From: an uncultured Ruminococcus sp.
GTDB taxonomy: Bacteria; Bacillota; Clostridia; Oscillospirales; Ruminococcaceae
Assembly: GCA_947167535.1 (NCBI GenBank)
Contig: CAMVIL010000061.1
Span: 1 to 7,019, forward strand
Direction: 5' to 3'
DNA: 7,019 bases
A program made the translations under genes and the position numbers. Shown here one piece after another: positions 1 to 5,402 of the stretch (positions are counted from its first letter, which is position 1; every line of letters starts with the position of its first letter). Under the pieces are notes generated by a model. It worked only from the letters and a program-made list of their open reading frames with translations. It was not told where the DNA came from and ran no database searches.

Positions 1-301
1 GGGCATGAAGGCTCACAACGAGAAGAAGGCTAAGATCCTTTACGATTTCCTCGACGAGAGCAAGCTGTTCAAGGGCACCGTTGTCAAGGAAGACCGTTCG
101 CTCATGAACGTTCCCTTCATCACCGGCAATGAGGAGCTGGACAAGAAGTTCGTTGCTGAGGCTAAGGCTGCAGGCTTCGAGAACCTCAAGGGTCACAGAA
201 CCGTTGGCGGTATGAGAGCTTCCATCTACAACGCTATGCCTATCGAGGGCGTTGAGAAGCTCGTTGAGTTCATGAAGAAGTTCGAGGCTGAGAATTCGTA
301 A
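1..301 (+). CDS. serC: Phosphoserine aminotransferase, C-terminal part (5' truncated)
   Basis: This is the last ~99 residues of a PLP-dependent class-V aminotransferase that converts 3-phosphohydroxypyruvate and glutamate to 3-phosphoserine and 2-oxoglutarate in the cytoplasm, the second step of serine synthesis. The reading frame is open to the left edge (first full codon at 2-4), so the gene starts outside the window and the PLP lysine is not visible. Recognition rests on the C-terminal signature [17 protein letters not shown] (about 190-240), nearly the same as in well-studied SerC proteins; in the E. coli enzyme the His-Arg pair and the later Arg of this block contact the substrate phosphate and carboxylate. 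The ending [14 protein letters not shown] is also typical. serA follows two genes later on the same strand, which supports the call. Codon choice is strongly biased (GCT, GTT, AAG, GAG, AAC), as expected for a highly expressed housekeeping gene. Confidence 0.95.
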   Translation, partial: GMKAHNEKKAKILYDFLDESKLFKGTVVKEDRSLMNVPFITGNEELDKKFVAEAKAAGFENLKGHRTVGGMRASIYNAMPIEGVEKLVEFMKKFEAENS

Positions 302-323
302 ATCAAGTTTGATATTCGGTATG

Positions 324-348
324 GCGCAGAACGTTTGACGGTCTGCGC
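324..348 (+). other. Hairpin between serC and the DUF6440 gene
   Basis: GCGCAGA (324-330) pairs perfectly with TCTGCGC (342-348). Inside, CGT (332-334) pairs with ACG (338-340) around a TTG loop, after one A-G mismatch. No T-run follows, so it is not a standard intrinsic terminator. It could protect the 3' end of the upstream message or lower readthrough to the downstream genes. The stem is seen directly; the role is inference. Confidence 0.45.
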
Positions 349-376
349 TTGTGCCGGTTTATAAGGGAGTGATATT

Positions 377-580
377 ATGGGCAAGGAAAAGGTGAAGGAT
401 AGATTTGTAAAGGTCTATTCGCAGGGAAACGGACTTACGTCGTCGATAGTTGACATATATGTTGACAGAATAACGGGCGTGAATTATCTTTTCAATCATG
501 ACGGTTACGCGGGCGGTCTTGCCCCTCTGCTTGACCCGAACGGAAAGCCGATAGTTACTCCGATCAGTGACTACGACTGA
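377..580 (+). CDS. DUF6440 family small protein
   Basis: A 67-residue protein of unknown function that I recognise as the DUF6440 type: small Firmicutes proteins with a central block of the form VDxxTGVNYLF followed by GYAGGLxPLLDxxGKPI. Here that block spans residues about 29-60 (DRITGVNYLFNHDGYAGG, then LAPLLDPNGKP). It has no signal peptide, no membrane helix and no cysteine, so a cytoplasmic single-domain protein is likely. The start is well supported: AAGGGAG at 363-369 lies 7 bases before the ATG. It sits between serC and serA on the same strand, 75 bases after serC and 29 bases before the serA start, so co-transcription is likely. Its codon use (AGA, ATA, AAA, TCG) is less biased than that of the two flanking enzymes, suggesting lower expression. 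Family members occur in many contexts, so the location is weak evidence for a role in serine metabolism. Confidence 0.8.
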   Translation: MGKEKVKDRFVKVYSQGNGLTSSIVDIYVDRITGVNYLFNHDGYAGGLAPLLDPNGKPIVTPISDYD

Positions 581-609
581 TAATTATATTTTAGAAAGGT
601 ATGATCACA

Positions 610-1764
610 ATGTACAATATACTGACACTTAACAAGATCGCTGCCTGCGGCACCGATAAGTTCGACAAGGCTGCTTACACCGTAGGCGATGCTGTTGAGA
701 ATCCTACCGGTATCATGGTTCGTTCCGCAAAGATGCACGACATGGAGTTCGGCGCTGATCTGCTGGCGATCGCAAGAGCAGGTGCAGGCACCAACAACAT
801 CCCCGTTGACAAGTGCGCTGAGCAGGGTATCGTTGTATTCAACACCCCCGGTGCTAACGCTAACGCTGTTAAGGAGCTGGCTGTTTGCGGTCTGCTTCTT
901 GCTTCCAGAAAGATCCCCGAGGCTATCGAGTGGGCTAAGACCCTCAAGGGTCAGGGCGACGAGGTAGGCAAGCTGGTAGAGAAAGGCAAGTCCAACTATG
1001 CAGGCTGCGAGATCGCAGGCAAGACCCTGGGTCTGATCGGTCTGGGCGCTATTGGCGGCAAGCTGGCTAACATCGCTATCTCCCTCGGCATGGACGTTAT
1101 CGGTTATGATCCCTTCCTGTCGGTAAACGCTGCTCTCAACCTGAAGCCTCAGGTAAGAGTTACCAACAACATCAACGATGTATATGCTGAGAGCGATTAT
1201 CTCTCTCTGCACCTTCCCTTCAACGCTGAGACCAAGGACACCATCAACAAGGACACCATCGCACTCTGCAAGGACGGCGTTCGCATCCTGAACTTCGCCC
1301 GCGGCGAGCTGGTAAACGGCGAGGCTATCGTTGAGGCTCTGGGCAGCGGCAAGGTCGCAAGATACGTAGTTGACTTCCCCTCTGACGCTGTACTTGGCGT
1401 TGACGGCGTAGTAGCTATCCCTCATCTGGGCGCTTCCACCGAGGAGAGTGAGGACAACTGTGCTAAGATGGCAGCTGACGAGCTGATCGCTTACATCGAG
1501 CGCGGCGCTATCATCAACAGCGTAAACTTCCCGAATGCTGAGCTTGCCAAGACCGGCGACGCTCTCGTTTGCGTACTGCACAAGAACGTTCCTTCCCTCA
1601 TTTCTCAGCTCACCACTGCTGTTGCAGACAAGGGCGCAAATATCGAGAACATGGTAAACAAGTCCAAGAAGGACTGGAGCTACACTCTGCTCGACGTTAC
1701 CGGCGCTGCTGACATCGACGCTCTCAAGGCTATCGACGGCGTAGTAAGAGTAAGAGTTCTTTAA
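610..1764 (+). CDS. serA: D-3-phosphoglycerate dehydrogenase with C-terminal ACT domain
   Basis: This 384-residue cytoplasmic enzyme oxidises 3-phosphoglycerate to 3-phosphohydroxypyruvate with NAD, the first step of serine synthesis. The N-terminal substrate domain has the NNIPVDKCAEQGIVVFNTPG block. The Rossmann fold shows G144-L-G146-A-I-G149 and an acidic residue, D167, at the end of the next strand, favouring NAD. Catalytic Arg231 lies in NFARGEL and catalytic His272 in IPHLGASTEESEDN. An ACT domain (about 318-384) suggests serine feedback control. The start at 610 is preferred over the in-frame ATG at 601: GAAAGG (594-599) is 10 bases before 610 but only 1 base before 601, and family members begin MYNI. 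The Glu of the usual Arg-Glu-His relay is not found; Asp259 is nearest in place. This short type without the intervening domain of Bacillus or Mycobacterium SerA is common in Clostridia and Bacteroidetes. The gene is read with serC and followed after one base by a membrane-protein gene. Confidence 0.95.
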   Translation: MYNILTLNKIAACGTDKFDKAAYTVGDAVENPTGIMVRSAKMHDMEFGADLLAIARAGAGTNNIPVDKCAEQGIVVFNTPGANANAVKELAVCGLLLASRKIPEAIEWAKTLKGQGDEVGKLVEKGKSNYAGCEIAGKTLGLIGLGAIGGKLANIAISLGMDVIGYDPFLSVNAALNLKPQVRVTNNINDVYAESDYLSLHLPFNAETKDTINKDTIALCKDGVRILNFARGELVNGEAIVEALGSGKVARYVVDFPSDAVLGVDGVVAIPHLGASTEESEDNCAKMAADELIAYIERGAIINSVNFPNAELAKTGDALVCVLHKNVPSLISQLTTAVADKGANIENMVNKSKKDWSYTLLDVTGAADIDALKAIDGVVRVRVL

Positions 1765-1765
1765 T

Positions 1766-2074
1766 ATGATATCAGACCTGTCGCTTGAAACGCTGCTTAT
1801 CGCCGCAGCGCAGATAATTCTGCCTATGGCGGGAGCGCAGATCATATACCGTCTTGCCGACCGCAGGGGAAGGCTGGCGAAGCGTCTGCTGCCGACTACG
1901 GCTCGGCGGGGTACGTTTCTCATCGCGGGCATTCTTATTGCGGCGCTGATAACAGGTGCGGCGGCTTTCATCACGAAAGCGGGCATCGGCATATACTTTA
2001 TAGTATGCGGTGCTGTCGCGGGTATCATTACGGGAGTCGTGCTGGCTTCCATGAGCGACGGAGAGGACGGCTGA
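1766..2074 (+). CDS. Small three-helix membrane protein of unknown function
   Basis: A 102-residue protein that I do not recognise. Three hydrophobic stretches are visible: residues about 7-28, 50-70 and 74-95. The loop between the first two is very basic (RLADRRGRLAKR, then ARR), which by the positive-inside rule should face the cytoplasm. The last two helices are rich in Gly, Ala and Ile and separated by a tight turn; the tail SDGEDG is acidic. The ATG lies one base after the serA stop codon and has no clear Shine-Dalgarno sequence, so translation is probably coupled to serA. An internal start at Met21 would remove most of the first helix and lacks a site as well. The frame ends just before a strong terminator, which fits it being the last gene of the serine cluster. 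Confidence is moderate, because the evidence is an open frame with coherent membrane topology and suitable position, without a known family. Confidence 0.65.
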   Translation: MISDLSLETLLIAAAQIILPMAGAQIIYRLADRRGRLAKRLLPTTARRGTFLIAGILIAALITGAAAFITKAGIGIYFIVCGAVAGIITGVVLASMSDGEDG

Positions 2075-2107
2075 GCCCAAAGGCTTGCCGAATAAGAATA
2101 AAAATGA

Positions 2108-2138
2108 GCGCTCCCGATCATTGTCGGGGGCGCTTTTT
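2108..2138 (+). terminator. Intrinsic terminator of the serC-serA cluster
   Basis: GCGCTCCCGA (2108-2117) pairs with TCGGGGGCGC (2124-2133) through 10 base pairs with one T-G wobble, around the loop TCATTG, and five T follow (2134-2138). The hairpin begins 34 bases after the stop of the small membrane protein. An A-tract (2100-2104) on the other side means it might also work on leftward transcripts. Confidence 0.9.
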
Positions 2139-2204
2139 GTCGGGAAAAAAGCTAATAAATCGGCGCGTGGCAATGACAAAAAAGTTTAGGGGGAGTCAAG
2201 GGCT

Positions 2205-2241
2205 TGGGGACAGCGTCCCCATTTGCGCCCTAAAGGCGCAA
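2205..2241. repeat. Pair of adjacent perfect hairpins (candidate dispersed intergenic repeat)
   Basis: TGGGGAC (2205-2211) pairs perfectly with GTCCCCA (2215-2221) around the triloop AGC. One base later TTGCGCC (2223-2229) pairs perfectly with GGCGCAA (2235-2241) around CTAAA. The purine-rich leader AGGGGGAGTCAAGGG (2188-2202) resembles the start of short dispersed repeats common in Ruminococcus-like genomes, but that comparison is from memory. No T-run follows, so these are not ordinary terminators. Function and copy number are unknown; only one copy is in this window. Confidence 0.5.
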
Positions 2242-2299
2242 CGACCACTCGCCAGAAGCTGTGCCAGAGCGAACTGCGGCGCACGGCTGTTTATATTGC

Positions 2300-2334
2300 A
2301 AAAACCGCCCGAGAGCTGCAGCTCCCGAGCGGTT
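2300..2334 (-). terminator. Intrinsic terminator of the tetR-type gene
   Basis: Read leftward, AACCGC (2334-2329) begins an almost symmetric hairpin centred on the palindrome AGCTGCAGCT, ends with GCGGTT (2308-2303), and runs into five T (complement of AAAAA at 2300-2304). Two mismatched pairs interrupt an otherwise full stem. It lies about 85 bases beyond the stop codon of the leftward regulator gene, the only gene it could serve. Confidence 0.75.
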
Positions 2335-2393
2335 CGCTTGTGTGTCCTCATGGACTTTGTAACATTCGTTATCAGATATTATATATCCGAAGT

Positions 2394-2429
2394 GTCATTT
2401 TGTCAAGCAGGCAGAATGACTATTTTTTT
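2394..2429 (+). terminator. Rightward terminator-like hairpin overlapping the 3' end of the tetR-type gene
   Basis: GTCATTTTG (2394-2402) pairs with CAGAATGAC (2412-2420) over 9 pairs with one T-G wobble, loop 2403-2411, and is followed by TA and seven T (2423-2429). The T-run is the complement of the two final Lys codons of the leftward gene. It would stop transcription that reads past 2138 before it enters the regulator gene as antisense RNA. The stem is AT-rich, so strength is uncertain. Confidence 0.5.
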
Positions 2430-3031
2430 GCGCCGGTGTGACGGTCGATAATATCGTTGACGCATTTATAAAGGTAGGGCTTGAACTCCTCGATGCCGAC
2501 CGGCTCGGAGTAGAGTATCGACGAGTAGCAGGTGGAGCTGACAAGCTCGACTATCGTGAAGAGCATTATCTCGGGGGCGTCGATGCCGTCGGGAGCGTCC
2601 TTTATCATGTCCTCGTACACCGTGCGGAAGCCCAGCGCGTCACCCGTTTTGGGAGAGGTTATCGCGTGCTTGAATACACCCCAGCTGAGGTTCTTTGCGA
2701 TGAAGATGAGCTGAGGCCTGTTGGCTTCGAGGCGGGTCAGGATGTTGTCTATGATAAAGATTATCTTTTCGTTGAAGGAAAGCTCCTTGCCGCAGGCGGC
2801 GAGGGCGTCCAGCGCTTCGCGGAAGATCTTCGCCGACTGGTGCGCCACAAGCCTGTCCTTGAGGTCGTACTTGTCCTTGAAGTAGAGATAGAAGGTGCCC
2901 TTTGCCACACCCGCGTCGGAAGTAATGTCCGAAACGCTGGTCTTGCTGATGCCTTTGGTGGTGAACAGCTTGTAGGCGGTGGAGAGCAGGGATTCTTCCT
3001 TTGCTTTTTTGTTCAGATCGAGTTTGCCCAT
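2420..3031 (-). CDS. TetR/AcrR-family transcriptional regulator
   Basis: A 203-residue cytoplasmic repressor, probably a dimer that leaves its operator on binding a small ligand. The N-terminal DNA-binding domain is typical: helix 1 with AYKLFTTKGISKTSV (about 19-33), then the helix-turn-helix DITSDAGVAKGTFYLYFKDK (35-54). The rest (about 60-203) is the variable ligand-binding and dimer domain, from which no ligand can be read. I start it at 3031, not at the in-frame ATG at 3061. AAAGGGG (3046-3040) lies 8 bases before 3031, whereas the promoter at 3071-3099 predicts a transcript start near 3064, leaving almost no leader for 3061. The gene is divergent from an MMPL exporter, and the shared spacer has three TGAC-N5-GTCA palindromes, so the exporter operon is its likely target. 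The arrangement resembles FarR-FarE, a TetR regulator and MMPL-type fatty acid exporter of Staphylococcus aureus; orthology is not claimed. Confidence 0.92.
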   Translation of the reverse strand: MGKLDLNKKAKEESLLSTAYKLFTTKGISKTSVSDITSDAGVAKGTFYLYFKDKYDLKDRLVAHQSAKIFREALDALAACGKELSFNEKIIFIIDNILTRLEANRPQLIFIAKNLSWGVFKHAITSPKTGDALGFRTVYEDMIKDAPDGIDAPEIMLFTIVELVSSTCYSSILYSEPVGIEEFKPYLYKCVNDIIDRHTGAKK

Positions 3032-3039
3032 TTCAGGTG

Positions 3040-3046
3040 CCCCTTT
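3040..3046 (-). promoter_or_regulatory. Ribosome binding site that fixes the tetR-type start
   Basis: AAAGGGG on the - strand, 8 bases before the ATG at 3031. The alternative ATG at 3061 has only AT-rich sequence before it and no Shine-Dalgarno match. Confidence 0.75.
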
Positions 3047-3070
3047 CGACAGAATACTCATCTATTTATA

Positions 3071-3099
3071 ATTATAGCTAATTTTATCAGGCTTGTCAA
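3071..3099 (-). promoter_or_regulatory. Consensus sigma-A promoter of the tetR-type gene
   Basis: On the - strand TTGACA (3099-3094) and TATAAT (3076-3071) are both exact consensus hexamers with a 17-base spacer. The predicted transcript start is near 3064, giving a leader of about 33 bases to the ATG at 3031. None of the three exact operator-like palindromes overlaps it; the nearest begins 28 bases beyond its -35 element. Confidence 0.85.
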
Positions 3100-3126
3100 T
3101 ATGGCAAAAGCGACATAATGCAATAA

Positions 3127-3139
3127 TGACTGCTGGTCA
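3127..3139. promoter_or_regulatory. Operator-like palindrome 1 (TGAC-N5-GTCA)
   Basis: TGAC, TGCTG, GTCA. It lies between the two divergent promoters, 34 bases centre to centre from palindrome 2. It may support DNA looping or cooperative binding, or control of the regulator's own promoter. Assignment to the adjacent TetR protein is inference. Confidence 0.6.
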
Positions 3140-3160
3140 ATTTGTGCAGATGAACGAAAA

Positions 3161-3173
3161 TGACCACAGGTCA
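3161..3173. promoter_or_regulatory. Operator-like palindrome 2 (TGAC-N5-GTCA)
   Basis: The most symmetric copy: AATGACC, ACA, GGTCATT is a perfect inverted repeat over 3159-3175. It ends directly at the -35 element of the exporter promoter and is 14 bases centre to centre from palindrome 3, which puts the two on nearly opposite faces of the helix. Confidence 0.75.
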
Positions 3174-3202
3174 TTGACTTGAGGTCATTTTTGTGATATA
3201 CT
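3174..3202 (+). promoter_or_regulatory. Sigma-A promoter of the MMPL and heptad-protein operon
   Basis: TTGACT (3174-3179) and TATACT (3197-3202) each match 5 of 6 consensus bases and are separated by exactly 17 bases. The predicted transcript start is near 3209, about 46 bases before the exporter ATG. The overlap with palindrome 3 points to repression. Confidence 0.82.
3175..3187. promoter_or_regulatory. Operator-like palindrome 3 (TGAC-N5-GTCA), overlapping the -35 element
   Basis: TGAC, TTGAG, GTCA. Its first half-site is part of the -35 hexamer TTGACT (3174-3179) of the exporter promoter, so a protein bound here would exclude RNA polymerase. A weaker fourth copy (TGAA, TGAGA, GTCA; 7 of 8 fixed bases) lies at 3212-3224, just after the predicted transcript start. 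Confidence 0.72.
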
Positions 3203-3254
3203 GAATAAAAATGAATGAGAGTCAGTTTATCCATATTTGGAAATCGGAGATGAT

Positions 3255-5351
3255 ATGGTCATGAAGAAAGTCGGAAAGGGAATAGTGCGGCTGAGGGTAT
3301 TTATCCTGATACTGTCGGTACTTCTTCTGGTGCCGTCGGTGATAGGCGTGGCTAAGACGCGCATCAACTATGATATCCTGTCCTACCTGCCGGGAGACAT
3401 CGAAACGATGAAGGGTCAGGACATAATGCTCAGGGACTTCGGCAAGGGCGGCTTTGCTCTGGTGGTCGTTGAGGACATGGAGCCTAAGGACGTGGCACAG
3501 CTCAAGAAGAAATTCGAGAAGGTGCCCGCCGTGGGCGAGGTTCTGTGGTACGACAACCTCGTGGACATTTCGGTGCCTGTGGAGATACTCCCCGACAGGG
3601 TGCGCGATGTCTTCAACAGCGGGAACGCTACCATGATGGCGGTGTTCTTCGACAAGGCGACCTCGGCGGACGAATCGCTGGAAGCGGTGGTCGAGATGAG
3701 AAAGATCGCGGGTGAGCAGTGCTTCATCAACGGCATGACCGCGATAGTCGAGGACATCAAGGACCTGACCATGAAGGAGACCGCGGCTTACGTTCTGATA
3801 GCGGTGATCCTCACAAGCATCATACTTGCAGTGACTATGGACAGCCTGCTGATACCTGTGTTCTTTATGGCTTCTACCGGCATGGCGATACTTTACAATC
3901 TGGGAAGCAACATCGTTCTGGGGGAGATATCCTTTATCACTCAGGCGCTGACGGCGGTGCTGCAGCTGGCGGTCACCATGGACTACTCGATATTCCTCTG
4001 GCACAGCTACAAGGAGCAGAAAGAGATCTACTCCGACAACCGCGAGGCTATGGCAGAGGCGATAGCAATGACCATCGGCTCGGTATCTTCGAGCTCCATC
4101 ACCACAGTGGCGGGCTTTGTGGCGCTCTGCTTCATGAGCTACACGCTGGGTCTTGACATGGGTATCGTAATGGCGAAGGGCGTTATGATAGGCGTTGTAT
4201 GCTGTGTTACTGTTCTGCCTTCGATGATACTCGTATTCGACAAGGCGCTGACCAAGACGATACACCGCGACATCATCCCCTCGATGGAAAAGCCTGCGGG
4301 ATTCATCATCAAGCACCACAAGGCGTTCATCGTAGGGTTCCTGATACTGATGGCGCCTGCGGTATACGGTCAGATACACACTGCCGTTTACTACAACCTG
4401 ACCGACACTCTCCCGAAGGATCTCAACAGCGTTGTGGCCAACACAAAGCTCAAGGAAGACTTCGGCATCAACACCTCCCACATACTGATGTGCAGTTCGG
4501 ACATGGATCACAAGGAAGTCATCAAGATGCTGGACGAGATGGAGCAGGTGGACGGCGTCAAGATGACCCTCTCCTTCGACAAGCTGATAGGCTCCTCGAT
4601 ACCCGAGGAAGCGGTGCCCGACAGACTGAGGGACATCCTCAAAGAGGGCGAATGGCAGATAATGCTGGTAGGCTCCGACTACAAGGTGGCGAGCCCAGCG
4701 GTAAACAAGCAGATCGGCACACTTTCGGAGATACTGAAAAAGTACGACAGCAAGGGAATGCTAATCGGCGAGTCGGCGGCGACCAAAGACCTTATCGACA
4801 TCACCAACCGCGACTTCAAGGTGGTAAACACCGTATCCATTGCGGCGATATTCGTGATAATCCTCATCTCCCTGAGATCCTTTACCCTGCCTGTGATACT
4901 GGTATCGGTAATCGAGTTTGCGATAACCGTAAACATGGGACTTCCGTTCTACACCCGCACGACGATACCCTTTATCGCGTCGGTGGTAATAGGCACCATA
5001 CAGCTGGGTGCTACCGTTGACTACGCGATACTCATGACCACCCGCTACAAGGCAGAGCGCATCGCGGGAGTCGACAAGACTCAGGCGGTGACCACAGCGC
5101 TCTCCACCTCGATGAAATCCATCATCGTTTCGGCGCTGGGCTTCTTCGCTTCCACCTTCGGCGTGGGGCTCTACTCCAGCGTTGACATGATATCCCAGCT
5201 CTGTACGCTGATGTCGCGGGGCGCTATCATCAGCATGGTGATAGTAATATGCGTACTTCCGTCGATGCTTCTGCTCTTCGACAAGGCGATAATGAACACG
5301 ACATCGGGTATGCGCAAGGCTTACAAGCTTGAAAAAATGAGAACAGCATAA
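3255..5351 (+). CDS. MMPL/RND-superfamily membrane exporter
   Basis: A 698-residue inner-membrane transporter, probably proton-driven and exporting hydrophobic or lipid-like compounds; the substrate cannot be read from sequence. It has the duplicated RND plan: helix 1 (about 14-33), an outside domain (35-175), five helices (178-325), then helix 7 (357-376), a second outside domain (377-520) and five more helices. Each half carries the MMPL proton-relay pair in its fourth helix: D243-Y244 in TMDYSIFLWH and D589-Y590 in TVDYAILMTTRY. The SSSITTVAGFVAL and SMKSIIVSALGFFA segments are the matching conserved helices. The outside domains share a SxPxExxPDRxRD motif (106-118 and 448-460). The outside domains are small compared with mycobacterial MmpL proteins. 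Start choice: GGAG at 3246-3249 is 5 bases before ATG 3255; TTG 3237 and ATG 3261 are also in frame but placed less well. A heptad-repeat protein gene follows after 51 bases with no terminator between, so they form an operon. Confidence 0.92.
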   Translation: MVMKKVGKGIVRLRVFILILSVLLLVPSVIGVAKTRINYDILSYLPGDIETMKGQDIMLRDFGKGGFALVVVEDMEPKDVAQLKKKFEKVPAVGEVLWYDNLVDISVPVEILPDRVRDVFNSGNATMMAVFFDKATSADESLEAVVEMRKIAGEQCFINGMTAIVEDIKDLTMKETAAYVLIAVILTSIILAVTMDSLLIPVFFMASTGMAILYNLGSNIVLGEISFITQALTAVLQLAVTMDYSIFLWHSYKEQKEIYSDNREAMAEAIAMTIGSVSSSSITTVAGFVALCFMSYTLGLDMGIVMAKGVMIGVVCCVTVLPSMILVFDKALTKTIHRDIIPSMEKPAGFIIKHHKAFIVGFLILMAPAVYGQIHTAVYYNLTDTLPKDLNSVVANTKLKEDFGINTSHILMCSSDMDHKEVIKMLDEMEQVDGVKMTLSFDKLIGSSIPEEAVPDRLRDILKEGEWQIMLVGSDYKVASPAVNKQIGTLSEILKKYDSKGMLIGESAATKDLIDITNRDFKVVNTVSIAAIFVIILISLRSFTLPVILVSVIEFAITVNMGLPFYTRTTIPFIASVVIGTIQLGATVDYAILMTTRYKAERIAGVDKTQAVTTALSTSMKSIIVSALGFFASTFGVGLYSSVDMISQLCTLMSRGAIISMVIVICVLPSMLLLFDKAIMNTTSGMRKAYKLEKMRTA

Positions 5352-5402
5352 CAAAAGAAAAGACAAGACAACACTTTTATGATATGGAAAGGGCTGATAG
5401 AT

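Larger units (their letters stand above)
2139..2419. other. Non-coding gap between convergent transcription units
   Basis: No convincing gene lies here. Open frames on both strands lack ribosome binding sites and have unnatural composition. What the stretch holds is structure: two adjacent perfect hairpins at 2205-2241, a leftward terminator at 2300-2334, and a rightward terminator-like hairpin beginning at 2394. I see nothing resembling a tRNA or a riboswitch class I know. The segment 2339-2393 is AT-rich and featureless to my reading. Confidence 0.7.

Noticed and set aside
335..365. Possible promoter TTGACG and TATAAG before the DUF6440 gene
   Set aside because: The spacer would be 19 bases, the -10 box would overlap the ribosome binding site and the TTGACG lies within a hairpin; the predicted transcript would have almost no leader.
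601..603. ATG at 601 as the serA start
   Set aside because: Only one base separates it from the ribosome binding site, while the in-frame ATG at 610 has a workable gap and matches the family N-terminus MYNI.
571..2121. Long open frame on the - strand opposite serA (516 codons) and smaller - strand frames at 675-947 and 1772-2179
   Set aside because: They lie antisense to serA and its neighbour, which have clear family identity. The long frame results from serA's biased codons (few codons give antisense stops). No ribosome binding site or domain is visible.
2005..2451. Open frames on the + strand in the convergent gap (148 and 72 codons)
   Set aside because: They run through the terminator and hairpins, lack ribosome binding sites, and their composition (many Cys and Arg) is typical of non-coding sequence.
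2438..3118. Open frame on the + strand (226 codons) opposite the TetR-type gene
   Set aside because: It is a shadow of the regulator gene, which has a clear helix-turn-helix and its own promoter and ribosome binding site.
3222..4511. Long open frame on the - strand opposite the exporter (429 codons), and - strand frames near 3416-3772 and 4761-5366
   Set aside because: Products are rich in His, Arg and Tyr in an unnatural way, match no family I know, and are antisense to a well-supported MMPL gene.
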